Source: Micropterus salmoides
Lineage: Eukaryota; Chordata; Actinopteri; Centrarchiformes; Centrarchidae
Assembly (NCBI RefSeq): GCF_014851395.1
Contig: NW_024040817.1
Span: 18,750,519 to 18,814,518 of the forward strand
Length of the DNA stretch: 64,000 nt
Direction of reading: 5' to 3'
This document shows positions 20,958-34,360 of the stretch, one piece after another. The notes under the pieces were generated by a model. The model was not told where the DNA came from. It worked only from the letters and a program-made list of their open reading frames with translations, and ran no database searches. Numbering within the stretch: position 1 is the stretch's first letter; the number at the start of each line of letters is the position of its first letter. The position numbers and the translations under genes were made by a program.

Positions 20958-20998
<41 letters not shown>
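20958..20998. repeat. (TC)n(AC)n compound microsatellite
   Basis: A TC run of about six units passes directly into an AC run of about fourteen units. Confidence 0.95.
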
Positions 20999-21001
<3 letters not shown>

Positions 21002-23660
21002 TCAGTGTGTGGCTTTGAGGCTTTGGTGCACAGGTCACTGCTAACTCGCCACAGTCATCAGACACAGTGTGATCTGTAATATGAATTATCTTCTTTATTA
21101 AGGGGTGGCAGCAGTGAGTGTGCACATTGATTTCTACACTTAATTCAGCAATGACAATCTCAGATAAGGTTGACAATGATCCAAAGGTTGCTGAGGCACC
21201 AACGTTGTGGACCATTTGAATCTGCTTAGTCAGACACTTGTACCACCATCACCACTACATCACCATGACAGGACATGTCAGGACACTCAAAGTTAAAACC
21301 ATTTATTGCAGCAAAACAAGTTTTAATTTGGTGGTGTGGCAGAACTTAAGATTCTCAACATTTAATGAACATCAACACATTAAAAGGTGGCGGCTGGGGG
21401 AGGTGGAGGGAGTTGCATTTCTGAAAGCAGGCAGCAGTGTAGCAGCAAGGATACAGAGCTCAGCCTTGTTATATGCAGACTGAATGAGCACCAAATGTTT
21501 AAATAGCTCGTGTGAGAGAGAAAGAGAGAGGTCGTGGACATTCGTGATTGGAAGGTGGATCGAACATGATACTATGAAATTACTTTTGTGCCTGCCTAAA
21601 CTACTGTAGCTCCATTTATGACCAACAGTTGGAAATACCGTATTATTTATTATTTTAATTTGACTTTATTTGAGCACTTTTCCTACAAGATCTCCACTGC
21701 CTGCACATGTCAGCTCTATTGCTTCCACAAGAGGACAGTAGCGCTCTCTCAGCCTCCTCTGTAAAGGCCAAACCACAAAACTCTTCCGTATGTTGGCTGC
21801 ATAACTTCAACACTGATGGTATGTAAATACTTGTAGTCTGAAGGATTCACATAGTCAGCGTGACAAAACATTTAACATACTGTTAACATATGACTGTTAT
21901 ATTTATATGTGTGTTTTGAGTAGTTAATGGTGTACTCTTCCTGTACTTGCCTATGAATCTGACATCTTCTCTTATGATCCTAATTATGTGAAATATTCCT
22001 GCAAGTGTTTATGTCCAACACTTGGTCATGATACATAATAAAACCATTCTACTAACACCCTTGCCACAAGTACTATAGCCACTGCTCCAATAACCAACCC
22101 CAAGGCTCCCCTATACATAACAGATCTCATCTTCATGTTACAGCCTATACATGTCGCAGTAAGAATAGGGGAGGTTTTTAATAGAAATGGCCTCATAAAC
22201 CTCACTCCTGTAACTGTGCCCTGCTCAATTGGAATAAAACCTTCCGTGTGTAAGTGTGTGCCAATATGGAAAATTAAAACCAGTTAATAAAAAGCAGTGC
22301 TAAATCAATGCAAGCCATAAAAGTTACAAGGTGATGAAATGAAGGGGGGGGAGGGGGCAATAGTGGCATTAACATGCTGGGCCTGAATTATCATGTTAAT
22401 TTAATATCCAGCCTTCAAATGAAGCAGAAAGCCCAATAAAGGTCAATTAAGCAACTAGCCTCCCACCTCCATTTAGAATTTTATGGCCACATCTAAATCA
22501 TGGAGCCAGTGTTGGGTCCAAGGGTGCTGGAGACCTTTGGGACCCAAGCTTTTAAGATCTAAGTTCATGGTAGTTAGCTTGGACTGGGGCATCTCTGTGA
22601 TTGTAGTTCCACTTTACCCCTAATAACTACTTTGAATTATAGATTTTATTTTTGCTGCTGCACTCAAGAACAAGGTTTACACAGCCAGGTCCCATTTTAT
22701 GTGGCCTTAAGGCAGCAGCGGGAAGCAAGGCCATGTTGTATCCAAATGTAGATTTTAAATGTGGGGTGAGCTGGCTTTTGGTTCCATCATTGTGTGCTTT
22801 AGTGACTGAGATCACTTCATGCATCTGTTAAAACTGTGGTACCGTCAAACTTCCTGATTTGTCCAAAAGAAGTAGGACTTTGGTTCTCATTCTACGGACA
22901 ATTAATACGGAGTAATTCACCACTCACTCTATCGCCCCATCTGCTTGTTCCAACCTTTTATCTCCTTTGATTAACCAGTAGTAACCTCTTACATCTCATA
23001 TATGTGTCTGGAGATGTCTTTTCTGTGGATCTGTGGTCCTACAGGACTGAATAATTGATTAATCGAACCTTATGACCAGAAAAACCTGCGCATGCATCAA
23101 ATAACTGACTAAAATAATGACAACTCACCTACCCTCCTGACTTAATAAGAGTAGTAACTGAAGTTTAATATTGATGTCCTCTGACATGATGGTGAATGAA
23201 CAGTCAAAAGGATGATAAATTATTCCCATGAAAGCACGCTATGTATCGATCACTTATTGACCTCCTCAAGCTAGCCTGCTGCATTGACATGGCTTTATGC
23301 AGATCCAGTCTTATGAATAAATCATACTGAGCTAGTTAGAGCTAGTCTTCCAAGGCTCTGCTGTTGTGTGACCTGAAACACAATATTTTGCCTCTGAAGG
23401 CTGTGACAATACGAGGATAAAGACTCCTCTGAACAAATAAACTTTCTCATAACCATTTCTGACTTCATTAACATCCCAACATCCACAGTGAGACCTTATT
23501 ATTTATTGCATTGCTTATATGTTGTTGTTGAGTTGGTGCTTGATGTTCTGTTTACAGTTATTCACACAAGCTGATCTGTTATATTGCAGGCATGGAGATG
23601 CTTAACCTTGTTCTACTGTTTTTTTTTTGTTATCTGGGCAAAGTTCAGTTTCCCTGTTAT
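20999..23660. other. intergenic, no gene seen
   Basis: Mainly unique AT-rich DNA. 22060-22560 is smoother, less repetitive sequence with CTAATTAA-like words. A short G-rich run is at 22345-22358. No exon or transposon is recognised. Confidence 0.45.
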
Positions 23661-23887
23661 TAGAGCTGACAGAAAAGTCAATAAGTGATTTTTTATTTAT
23701 TTATTTATTTTTAGAAAAATCTGAATATTTTTCTTAGTTTAAGTTTTCTTTGTCTTCTATGACAGGAAACTGAATATATTTGGGACAGTGGTCTGACAAA
23801 ACAAGACATCTGAAGATGTAACCTTGGACTCTGGGAAATTGTGATGGATATTTTCCACAACAACATATTGATTAATCAGATATAATT
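23661..23887. mobile_element. degenerate hAT-like MITE copy
   Basis: Shares with the cibar1 intron 7 element the order GTAACCTTGGACTCTGGGAA, ATTGTGATGGATATTTTCCA and TATTGATTAATCAG. The left end is TTAGAGCTGACAGAAAAGTC and the right terminus appears lost or abutted by the next repeat. No target duplication was found. Confidence 0.55.
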
Positions 23888-23892
23888 GCCAG

Positions 23893-24096
23893 ATTACATT
23901 TATTAATTTTAGCTGATGCTTTTAGCCAAAGCGACTTACAATTGCTAATCATATCAGAGGTTGCACGCCTCTGGAGCAACTAGGGGTTAAGTGTTTTGCT
24001 CAGGCACACATTGGTGGCTGTGTCACAGTGTGCAATTGAACCCGGGTTTCTCACACCAAAGGCATGCGTCTGATCCACTACATCATCACCACAGCC
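23893..24096. repeat. teleost dispersed element with tRNA-like B-box
   Basis: TTTAGCTGATGCTTTTAGCC, AAAGCGACTTACAATTGC, ACTAGGGGTTAAGTGTTTTG, CAATTGAACCCGGGTTTCTC and GATCCACTACATCATCACCA occur in the order known from a very common fish repeat. The TTGAACCCGGG part resembles a tRNA T-arm. Confidence 0.75.
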
Positions 24097-26012
24097 AGAT
24101 TTATCAGTACTTACCAATTTTGATTGCACAAGTATACAAGGATACTTGTGTGTTATGAAGATTCACATAAACAAGTTCTTGCCAACATGACCTAAACAAG
24201 GATATCAGTTATTATTCATAATATACTATGATACTATGTATGAAACTCCTGACTGTTGGAAATGCTATTAGATACTGAATAGCAATCACCATAAATACTA
24301 GGGAACAGGACAAAGGTTTTGCAGATGCTGGCCTTGAGTCTGACTTTGACATCCCATCTTAATACTGACGATCAGAATTTAAGATAGTTTAACAGATGCC
24401 GACGCTTTGGGGCAAAACTAAAGTAATGCTGATGATTTCTCATGAAACAGCAGCTGAGATGCACACATGGCTTGTGCATTTTTAAATACACTTTCAGTCT
24501 GTGAAGCAGCCCCATACAAAATGCATAATATGCAACAATTCAGCTAAATGTAATAGTGGAAAGTAAGCATCTTTGCTTCGTTCCACATGCTACGCATCTG
24601 GAAGTGTCCGGATACATTAGACAAGTGAATGGGTTAGTGACCCAGATTCTCTAATGGGATTTTAGGTGTCTAAAAATTAGAATACCTTTTTTCCAACTCT
24701 GACAGATATTCCTCTTTGGAAATTATATAAACATTAAATCAGTAAGACATTGATATCAAAACACAAATAACTACATATGGTTTGATTATATTTTCTTCCA
24801 CTTGCATGTCACTATAATGAAACATTTATCCTGTGCTCATGGTACGGGATGGCTCCTGCCTGAATTGTAGCGTTGCAGTCTCTTAGCGAGTTTCTGTATT
24901 AATCAAGAGTCAAAACAGAATTGGGCCCTTGTTTATCAGAAGAAATAAGATATCAGATATTCCAGTACGCCCAGAGAACACACGCACACGTCTGTGCTGC
25001 CTGAACGTGCCTGTGAAGCCATGCTGTGCTGAAGGCAGTCTGTCTCCCCCACCCATAACGACCATCTGTCATTAGTGTAGATCAATGGAGATGATAGATG
25101 GGGAGTACTTGCTTTGCTGACAGAAGCTCTGAGACAGGACTCCAGGCCACGGTTATGGTGCGTGGTCCTGACCCAGTGGGCAAAAACCCTGATGTTAATT
25201 TTGTATCCGTGCTGAGGTTGGGTTGATATGAGTTTGGACTGTCAAGAAAGCTGCAAACTGGCTTTTGAAAAATTCTAATTGATTTTAGTCAGTTTTCGGA
25301 GTGTTGCATATGTTTGAAGCACTCACCCACATGTCTTTACTCCTGTGCCAGAAGTGTTGTAAATTCTCTCTGAATAATCCATTTTCCTAAGCACTTGGTG
25401 AGTTATTCAAAGCATGTCATATGGAGTTGATGTAAAACAAGGCAATAAAACAGGCAGAGAATGGGCTGTGCCAAGTCTGTCTCTACACATCTCAAAGCAT
25501 GACATCCCACTAACCAGACCAAACCAGTTTGGATGCACTGGGTAAAATCAAGAGGACTGGGCATGATTTGATGAATCCCATTTCACACTTGCTGAGAGAG
25601 ATGGACGGTCCAAGGCTTGTTAAAATCCCTGGGGGTTTTGAACAAGGACGTCTGAGGATTTTCCGAACAGGTCATTCTTAACACAGAGGAGTAGACAAAA
25701 TGAAGGGCTTTTCTCCAATTTTAGTCCCCAAAATTGAATTCTGAGGTAACAGAACCCCCCCCCCCCCCCCCACCGGTAGGATTTACCCCTCTTCTGGATT
25801 TGCTCACCACTCTTGTTGTCACAGTTTGCTCTTCAGTCACTCTCATCTCCAGCTCTTTGCATTACACTTTCTATCTGTCCTGTTTCTCAGGCCATGTTCT
25901 TTCCCTCAACTCCCCCTCCTCAAGCTGTCCACCAGATGCCTTCACACTTTCACTGTGACTTACCCACCCATCTACACACGTTTCCAATTCTCTCACCAGC
26001 CCTGCACTTATT
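24097..26012. other. intergenic, no gene seen
   Basis: Unique AT-rich DNA with a poly-C tract at 25755-25771 and a C/T-rich stretch at 25840-25960 that creates overlapping open frames without domains. Confidence 0.5.
25755..25771. repeat. poly-C tract (17 C)
   Basis: Seventeen consecutive C residues between GAA and ACCGGT. The length may be affected by sequencing or assembly error. Confidence 0.9.
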
Positions 26013-26480
26013 GTGCATTCCATTTGGACTCGGAACTCATTTTTCCACATTATTTTCCCGAGTTGACAAAGTGACAAATGGAACACCCACCGATGTCGGA
26101 GTTTCTGCTCATCAACTTGGTTGAACTCACAAGGACCCCCGAGTTTAGAAAGCTAGATGCAAAGAGCATTGACTGTAGTAAAAGCTGCTGTGTTAAAGTT
26201 TTTTTTAGCACTTTTGTCTTTATTATGTTCCATTTAGTAAGTCATATACACAGTACTCTTTTACAGGCATGTTACTACGATCCTGTTATGCGTGAAATAC
26301 CATGTGTGTTGTTTATCAACTGGTGCTGTTAAAATTGGCTAGGTCAATGTTGCTAACTACACTCGTTGATGTTGCTTTGACTTGTGTTCGTGGCAAACGA
26401 ACTGCCTCCAACTCGGGTGTCCTTGTTTTTTTAACGGATATGACATCGATCTGAGTCCTGAGCTGCAACTTCCGAGATAA
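26013..26480. repeat. degenerate inverted-repeat element
   Basis: TTCCATTTG (26018-26026) and CAAATGGAA (26075-26083) form inverted arms. Further right, AACTCGGGTGTCC and AACTTCCGAGATAAATGG recall a fish MITE family built on words such as ACTTCCGAGT. The true outer ends are unclear. Confidence 0.4.
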
Positions 26481-26888
26481 ATGGCCTACTTCGCCTCACC
26501 TGAACTCAGTCCCTCATCAGCCACTCACCACATATACCAGTTCATGCACTTTGTTAATTGAGAGTTGTTGGTTTTTGCTTTGTTTTACCTGGACCTGGAC
26601 CTGTATCTGTCGCCATTGCATTTGGTAACCCACCGTGATAATTTCTTTTGGCATCTTTTTACTTTTGCTGTAATCAGAGCTATGACTTAATGAGAATAAT
26701 TTTTTGAGATGGGGCATTACATTTGAAAATAAAGGTGACCTCAGCACAAAGCAAAATAGATACATGTAATAATACACATACCGATTGTGATTACTCTCCC
26801 TCTGATAAAAAAGAGCCATACAGTGACACAAAACCCACACAATCACCTGGATACTACTGCACATGGACTGACATGCTCACACACAATA

Positions 26889-26914
26889 ACACACACACAC
26901 ACACACACACACAC
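26889..26914. repeat. (AC)n microsatellite
   Basis: Thirteen AC units after ACACAATA. Confidence 0.95.
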
Positions 26915-27214
26915 TTTCCTCTCTTATACACCGGGGCAGTGGGGATTGCTTCAGAAAAACAGCACCTGCTCCTCCATTTGAAAACTATTTAGGAAGGCAT
27001 CAAACTCTATCAGGGCAGGTCTGATTGCGGTCGCCTCTTCACAGTCCCCCAATCACTCAGTGAGTCAATTAGCCCCCCACCCCTACACACACACACAATC
27101 ACAAACCCCCACATACATGTACAATATGCACAACAGACTCCCATTCCCCTCCGTCCTCTGTGGGTTCCGCCAGGGAATGAAAGTCCATCGGTGAGCTCCC
27201 AGCAACACCTGAGG

Positions 27215-27244
27215 CCCCCCACAACCCAGCCCCAGCCCCCTCCC
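27215..27244 (-). other. G-quadruplex-forming motif
   Basis: On the minus strand the G runs are GGG, GGGGG, GGGG, GGG and GGGGGG with loops of one to four bases (A, CT, CT, TTGT). This meets the usual G3+N1-7 pattern. Confidence 0.75.
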
Positions 27245-28007
27245 TCCACACACAGTCAGCTAATAGCGGTGCTCCAAGGGCACCCGAACCACAATGGCAT
27301 TCAATTCACCCCCATTGTACCCCTTTTACCAAGCCACATACCAGCGGCTCAACAGCAATTTAGCAGATGATGGGAAAAGAAAGAGAGAGTGGAGGAGAGC
27401 GAGGGAAGGTAGGAAAGAGCGACGCAACAACAGGGGTGATGCGTCCGCTCACCTCTACGATCATTTACTTTGCTCAGTGGAGGCGAATTCGATTGTGCTG
27501 CTCACTGTGCATGTGCTAGTGACTGTCTTCGTCATTGCAAGTATTAAGAGTGTGTTTGCTTGCAGGTGCATTTCCCGTTGCATCCACTTTCACCTGTGTG
27601 TATGTGCCTACGTTTCATCGACTCTTTGGGTTAGCAGGCCGCGCTCTCTCACAATCGCTTATTTATTCAGGGCCTTTTGAAATAATCGAGTTGACACATC
27701 TGTCAGATGGTGAGAGGAGGAATGCTAAAAGGTCACCGGGCGAGGTACCAGCTGCTCCCGCACCAAACCTTTCCTGCCTCCAAATAGCACAGTCATTACA
27801 CCACAACAGATGGGGCTCCTGCCTTTCATTTCTGCCTCGCTCGCACACACTGACACACGTGCACGCACATAGGAGCACATGAATGTGGCAAGCAACCGTC
27901 GCACTTATCCACACATGCACACATATACACAGAAGTGCAGTCACACCAGACACTTGTCACAGACAAGACAGGCAAACAGGCAGAGACATGTAGGCCTACT
28001 GTGTATA

Positions 28008-28008
<1 letters not shown>

Positions 28009-28050
<42 letters not shown>
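28009..28050. repeat. (AC)n microsatellite
   Basis: About 21 uninterrupted AC units. Confidence 0.95.
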
Positions 28051-28052
<2 letters not shown>

Positions 28053-29577
28053 TAACTGTCTCTCTGGCACTCACCTGTACTCTTTCTCTCCAGGTGTACA
28101 AGGTCAGTATCAGCTGTCTACAGGGAACATCACTCCCTCATACCCAGACCACAACAAAAGGACAAACACAGACACACTAAGGACAGAAGGCAGGGGAGAA
28201 GTTCTCTCTGCAGTCTGCCTCTTTATTTCTCATTCAACTTCTTTTATTTTATCTCTGAGCTATTGTTTAAGGATATCTGTCTCAAAGACAGAATAAAACC
28301 TTTTGGCCATTCTGAAAGTGATGTATAATTCAAACCTTGGTTAGATGTGATACAACGCAATCTTTAACAGACTTATAACTTGGACCTGCTTTGTTGGGTG
28401 GAAAAAGTGCTATGTATTGTGAAACGCAAAGAAAAGCCTTAGGCCTTGCTCTAAGTGCTGCCTTTGATGGAGCTCTGTAGATTCAGGTTTGCTTAAATAG
28501 AAAGGAATTTTCTGATGACTTTGTGAAAAATATCTGTTTTCCTCCCTCAAGCAATTCGTACGGCAATCACCTTATAAGAAACCAAACTAATTCGGACATG
28601 TTGCTTCAAGTACACTCAAAAGATCACTTCTTTACACTGTGTTCACATCATCAGATCCCACTGAAGACTGATATTGTGTGCTCTTTCATCGTCTAGTGAG
28701 AAACAGGAGTGGCTCCTTGTTTTACGTTGCAAAGGGTGTGTTGCTTTAAAATATAAAATAGTTCCAAGCAAATCCATATAGTCATTTGTTGTTTTTCCCA
28801 CCTTGGCTATTGTTCCAGTTAATGAGCTTGAAGGAGGCTACACTGGAGAAAGCTGGGCTAGGAAATAGTCAGCTACAATGCAGTGCTTTCTGTATGCAAA
28901 TGTATTGAGGCAAAGAGTTAGAAAAGTCGTGTACAACTCATTAGTAATTAATGATTAAGCTATGTTTAGTGTACAAAAACAGCACCAAAGGCACATTAGG
29001 GATCCGTCTGAATTGCTTTGCTAGGTCACACATTAGACTGAAACATACGATGTGTTTGCTGAATTTAGTTTTTATATGAGATTATCATATAATGTTGCAA
29101 TGCAGAGTATGCATTTTCCTTAACCAATACGTAGACAGGATAATACAGCAATCCACAATATGTGGCCGGCTATAAAGTGGCCAGCAGGATGCATTAAAAG
29201 AGTAATAATGCATAAATCATGTAAATGCACAGTTAGGACATAGCCACTGATTTTTATGGCCTACTATATGGGCAACATTATTCAGATGTGTGTCCTACAG
29301 CAGGTTGAAGCATTACATTTCCATCTCTGCTCTTTTTGTGCACACCTTGGTGTTGTAAAATATTGAAACCTGTCACAGTGGACATTACATTTACTATGAT
29401 GTTAACGGGATCTATTGCATATTTTATCAGTGACATTTATGAGCTTATGCAGAAGATGGAAGTACCAGGTATACAAGGAATGCTCTTCTCTAAGGCAAGT
29501 GGCATCAGCAACATCATTAGAAAGAAATGGGAATTTTAACATAGTATTTACAGTATTTGTCAATACACCTATAGCTT

Positions 29578-29640
29578 ATATTCAATTTAAGACTTTTATT
29601 TGTCCCTGAGGGGCATTTAGTAGCTTATAGTTTTAATGTT
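29578..29640 (-). repeat. LINE 3'-end-like fragment
   Basis: TTAAGACTTTTATTTGTCCC followed by TGAGGGGCATTTAG is the reverse complement of a common fish LINE tail (..CCTCAGGGACAAATAAAGTC). Only the tail is evident. Confidence 0.45.
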
Positions 29641-30289
29641 AATGTTCCATCACACAAGTTATTTAACATCCAATCCGAGTCGGCACAAATGATAATCTCA
29701 AACCCTGATACAAACCCTCTGTCCTTTGGGACTAAATGATATCAAACAAACCAACAATGACAGACAAGCCCCTTGATGGCACCCCACTTCCATGTTATCG
29801 TCTATAAGTAACTCTTATCAGGCATTTGTGTCACTATCTAGTTCATTTGTCACACCCATATGTGACCCATTAACATAACTATCAGAAACAGTCGTGGTGG
29901 GAGACTTCACAGCACACTCACTGATGCCTGCGAGCTCCTCTCTGTCCGTACACACTGAGCTGCAGATGTCAACATCATGACCGTGTGTGTGCGTGATAGA
30001 GTGGGGAATGATAATCAAACGTGATTTGACAGATGATAGGGTGCTACTTGTGTTGTATGTGCAAATGTGTGCATACTCTGTTTGGTCTACTGTCGAAATG
30101 GGCAGCTGCCATTATTAATAACCATTAATCTTACAGTCCATGTACTAAATTTCCAATTTTCCTCTCTCATGGGTGTCTGTCTACATGTGTGCGCACATTT
30201 ACATATGTGTACACTGATGTGATTGATGCCACCTGCATCACTCCCCCCAGCACCGTCTCAGATTTAATGCCCTCTCTCCCTCTCTTTCT

Positions 30290-30660
30290 CCTTTAGCCAT
30301 AACCCCCCTAAGCACAGTAAATATAAAGCAGCCGATTTACTTTATGGCTCCTGTGCTCCAGACCTTTAGTGGATTTACTGTCATTTTTATGTATTAGCTG
30401 GTACTGGAATGCAGCGGGTGATAATGACTGACAGGCAGGCTGGTCATGGAGGGAGAAAAGTGCTTCGCTGGCAGCTTTAATGGAATCAACAGAACAGTAA
30501 ATGAGATTCAATTAAAAATTGTTCTTTGTAGGGTTTCGCCACAATGGATGGAGCTATAGGGCCACATTAAAGACTATTTCAAGGATGATAGATTCTTTAA
30601 ATTAGGGAGTGTAATTGGCTTTACTAGTCCATTTTTGCATCCTTGATGCAATTAAAGGAA
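30290..30660. promoter_or_regulatory. candidate conserved noncoding element
   Basis: Unique, non-repetitive sequence with spaced motifs such as TGATAATGACTGACAG, GATTCAATTAAAAATTG and TTTAAATTAGGGAG. It has the look of deeply conserved enhancer DNA, but conservation could not be tested. Confidence 0.3.
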
Positions 30661-31074
30661 AGATTCACGTAATATATCTAATAAATGTTCATCATTTAGC
30701 ACTCTTAACCCTTGAACATACAGTGTTATCTTTTTACTTCACCATAGTGAAAGTTCCTTAAAGGTATAAAAACATCTTATTTCACATTGTCTGATAGTAT
30801 CACTTATAGACGTACACATGATGCTTACGCTGAGTGAAGATTTAGAACCCAAGACTCCATGTTTTTTATGGCTGCACCACTGAATCAAATGGAAATATTT
30901 TAAATATTGTCTGCATCATTTTGATACAGTTGCCCAAATTTCAGCCTGACATATTTGGTATCTGTAGAAAACCTGGGATCTCCACTGAAATTTTAAATGA
31001 AGTTATGTGTACACTTTTGGACTACACAGCTTGAGTTTGCAATGACTGCCCCACAGGAAAGATAGAAGTTAGTG

Positions 31075-32622
31075 TTAAAGAAATAGTTTTCTGTGTGGTA
31101 AATATCTAGCCAGAGCCAGCAGATAGTTTACTTAGTTTAGCATAAAGACTAGAAACAGAGTGAAACAGCTAGTAAAAAGATCTGCCTAACATGACCTGTA
31201 AAGCTCACTAGTCAACACGATGTAATGTTTAAAATCAAAGTGTAAACATGATAGCCAGGCAGCTAGCGGAGACTCCAGGAAATACCTGGCCTTGAAAAAT
31301 TGTTGTTTTCCTTCATACGGGAATACCACAATAAACGCAGGAACACCAGCATGCAGGCTGTGGCTTTTCTCCAGGCTCTGTTACTAGAACGGTCCAATCT
31401 CAGAGGCAGATCAACACCATCGCAGTACCTTATTACCTTATACCGCTTATTGGCTCAATACTCCCGAAAAAAGGCAGAGTGACTGCGGCTATAGACAGAC
31501 AGGGAGAACAGACAGAGCTGTAAACTCAGGTAAACTCCCGCTGCAACATTACAGTAATAGTTTTATCAACTGTAGGTTGAACTAATCCATGCTCTTACAT
31601 TTACTGCATTTAGCTGACGTGCTACATCGTTAACTCGCCTGTTGCTTTTCAGTAACGTTAACTATCTCTACTATCTTTGAATCTGTCACCGGAGGCTCAG
31701 CAATATCAGCACAGCTACATGTATTGGATGATAATGAAACGGTTAGTGGAATGGATATTATAATGAGATTGTGTCACACTTTATAACAGTTAGACCGCAG
31801 TAAGTAACTTTACTGTAACTAGTGATAGTGGATGGCTCTTCCTCTGTATTGTAGTGACCGTTTTGTTGCAGTGTTTTATGTTATGCGGGTCACGTTAGTT
31901 ACAGCGACTGAGAGCTGGAGAAGCTGTGTACCTGAGTATTGGTAAAACCACCTTAAACATAAACTGAACATTATGAAGAAAACAATGGCAGGTCCGAGCT
32001 ACTGTAGCGTTAGATGGCTGCTCCTGGCTGCATCACTTTAATGTTAGTAAACAAATCGCTCCACATTTGCTTTTTGACATTACATTCTTTCTTGCAGGCT
32101 AAATCAACAGTGGTACACAGGATAGTAACATGAGTGGCGTTAGTTGGTGAAGTAATGTGGAAAGCAATATAGCTTTGCACCAGATAACATTAGCAACTGC
32201 TCGGCGTTAGCCGGCGAGCTGATGTGACTTTCTCTGTGTTTCTCCAGCTTTACTAATGCTCACTTTGTTCTTACTCGACATCATCTGAACCTGTTTGGTC
32301 TGATGGGCTTCAGCACATAAACCTTTATTGTTGTTTTGTATCCTTAAGTGGAGCCTGTGTTTTGCTGTGAGACGGTTGTTTTATGGTGTTAGTGGACTGC
32401 ATGTCTTTAGCTGCCATGTTGTCGCTGTAGTCTGAGAGAGGCTCACAGTGTTGAATCTGACCCGGAGACCTCACATTAAAAGCAGAATAGTGGCTGATGC
32501 AAGCAATGGAGAAAACAGGCGTGTGCTTCATTTCTAAGTGAGTTTTGAGCCCATTGACAATAAGGCAATGAAAATTTGATTTATTAAAATCAAAAACTTA
32601 CATATAGCCCCTTTAAAGGGTT
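31075..32622 (+). repeat. long composite teleost dispersed repeat
   Basis: Opens with GAGCCAGCAGATAGTTTACT and TAGTTTAGCATAAAGACTAG, a common fish repeat, and closes with AACTTACATATAGCCCCTTT, another hallmark of such elements. Between them lie words such as GCAACTGCTCGGCGTTAGC and repeated GTTAACTC/CGTTA. No coding frame is preserved. The internal boundaries of the parts are not resolved. Confidence 0.55.
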
Positions 32623-33414
32623 AAAACTAATTTTGACTAATTTGTACATCCACATTGTTGCCTGGATGTGAATTTTTATTTTGAAATGTTTAGGCATACT
32701 CTGCCACTTCTCTGAGTGTTGTCAAAGGTATTCCGGGAAATACAGGAAATTGCTATCTGAGATAAAAGTGGATAAGACAGGTTGAGAAAAAGTACATGAA
32801 AAAAACTGTTTGAAAACACTTCATCACAAAACAACTCCCAGAGTGCACTTCATCCTAAATTGATACACGGCAAAATAATTCTGTTTATGAATAAAATTCA
32901 TGTGGTTCTGGCTGTTAATGGGGCAGAAAAACTAAAGCAATTATTAGGAATTACTCATAAATTGATTTGAAGAGGGGAGCAGTTAAAATGCCTCAAACCA
33001 CAAAAATTTACAGTGTGTTCATATACACAAGTAGCTTATCCAAAGAATAAACATCCAAAAGAGGACACATTCTGTATAACTACTCCTGTAACATTTGAAG
33101 TGTTTTGAAGATAATTATCCTTCATCTGCTTCATCACATGAGATAAAATCCTTTCTATCCTGATTACAGCTGTACTTTAGGGGATTAAAACTTTCTATTG
33201 AGTTCTGGGACTAGATGTGAGGCCATTAGGACTTAAGGATCTTGTTACCAACAATCAGTCAGCCTTAGTCTGATACACAATGACAGTTATTAAGAGCAAG
33301 ATGCCTTCAGCCATGAGCGTTGATCAGTGCAGTTTATAGTTTATGTGCTGCAGTCTTCAGCCTGTCACCATTATACATTCAAAATGTCTTTGTTCTTCAC
33401 TCTTCTTCACTCTT
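32623..33414. other. intergenic, nothing recognised
   Basis: Unique AT-rich DNA without repeats, exons or notable motifs. Confidence 0.5.
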
Positions 33415-33745
33415 TGGCTACGTTCAGACTGCAGCCAAAAGGCACAAACATTTCCACTTTCATATGTGGTCCCATATCAGATACAGGTCAGATTTTTTGC
33501 AGTGTGACCTCAATCTGAACAGTATCACATATACTGCTCCACAATTATAAATGTTGCTCTCTTTCTCCTCATCTTCATTAGCGTTATCTGTTCACAAATT
33601 TGCTGGCTTGTAGACGCTGCTTTAATGGCCTCCATGTTATATCCTTAAGACAGCGTGCTGTGTGTGACATCTTTGTTATTGTTCTATTGCACATGTGGGT
33701 CAGTTCAAAAACATGACCAGTTCACAGTGATATCTGCATAGGCCA
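33415..33745 (+). repeat. teleost dispersed repeat
   Basis: GGCTACGTTCAGACTGCAGC, CACTTTCATATGTGGTCCCA, CAGTGTGACCTCAATCTGAA and ATTGTTCTATTGCACATGTG occur in the order of a familiar fish element in which such words alternate. The first and last words (GTTCAGACTGCAG, GACCAGTTCACAGTGATATC) suggest near-complete length. It is non-coding. Confidence 0.65.
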
Positions 33746-34318
33746 TATTTCAAAAATGTTGCCAAATAACAAAACAAACAAACAAAAAAATTATCTGACC
33801 AATAGATCCAAATTGACACACATTTACAGTGTGTGAATGTAGTATTTGACTATTTTGACTAGTCTCTTGTCGACAAGACTTGTTTTCTTTTGCATGCCCT
33901 CTGTCGCTCTTGCTTGTGGGTCTCACTCACTATTGCTCTATTCTTCTTTCCTTTGACCCTGTCCTTCTCGGAGTCAAGACGGTGGCAATAATCCTCTCTA
34001 ATAGCAGATGACAGCTCCACATAACTTCTGACTTTAGCTTTTAGCCATCACATTTTTACAACCCTTGGTCTTGACGCCAGATCTGTTGGCCGGCAAACTT
34101 TTGGTCTCTCTCTCTCCATCTCTGTTTCTCTCATAATGTCTTTTGGACTAGAGAGATCTGGGGCCCCCATCACACGCTTTTTATTACTGTATGGACCATG
34201 GTGTTCCTCACTGCTTCCCATCACACAACATAGCACACACAGTCATGACTGCACACACACCTTCACACTTGTCCCCACAGGGCCCCAGATTGATGGTAGC
34301 TCCATAGTACAGTCCCAT

Positions 34319-34360
<42 letters not shown>
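34319..34360. repeat. (GA)n microsatellite
   Basis: About 20 GA units with one ATAG interruption. Confidence 0.95.

Larger units (their letters stand above)
26481..31060. other. intergenic, no gene seen
   Basis: Holds CA arrays at 26889-26914 and 28009-28050, a G-quadruplex-type run at 27215-27244, and a LINE 3'-end-like motif at 29578-29640. It also holds a complex unique stretch at 30290-30660. The remainder is unique AT-rich DNA with no exon. Confidence 0.5.

Noticed and set aside
20958..20998. CA and GA arrays as CRISPR-like or phage-type repeats
   Set aside because: They are plain microsatellites without spacers, in a vertebrate genome.
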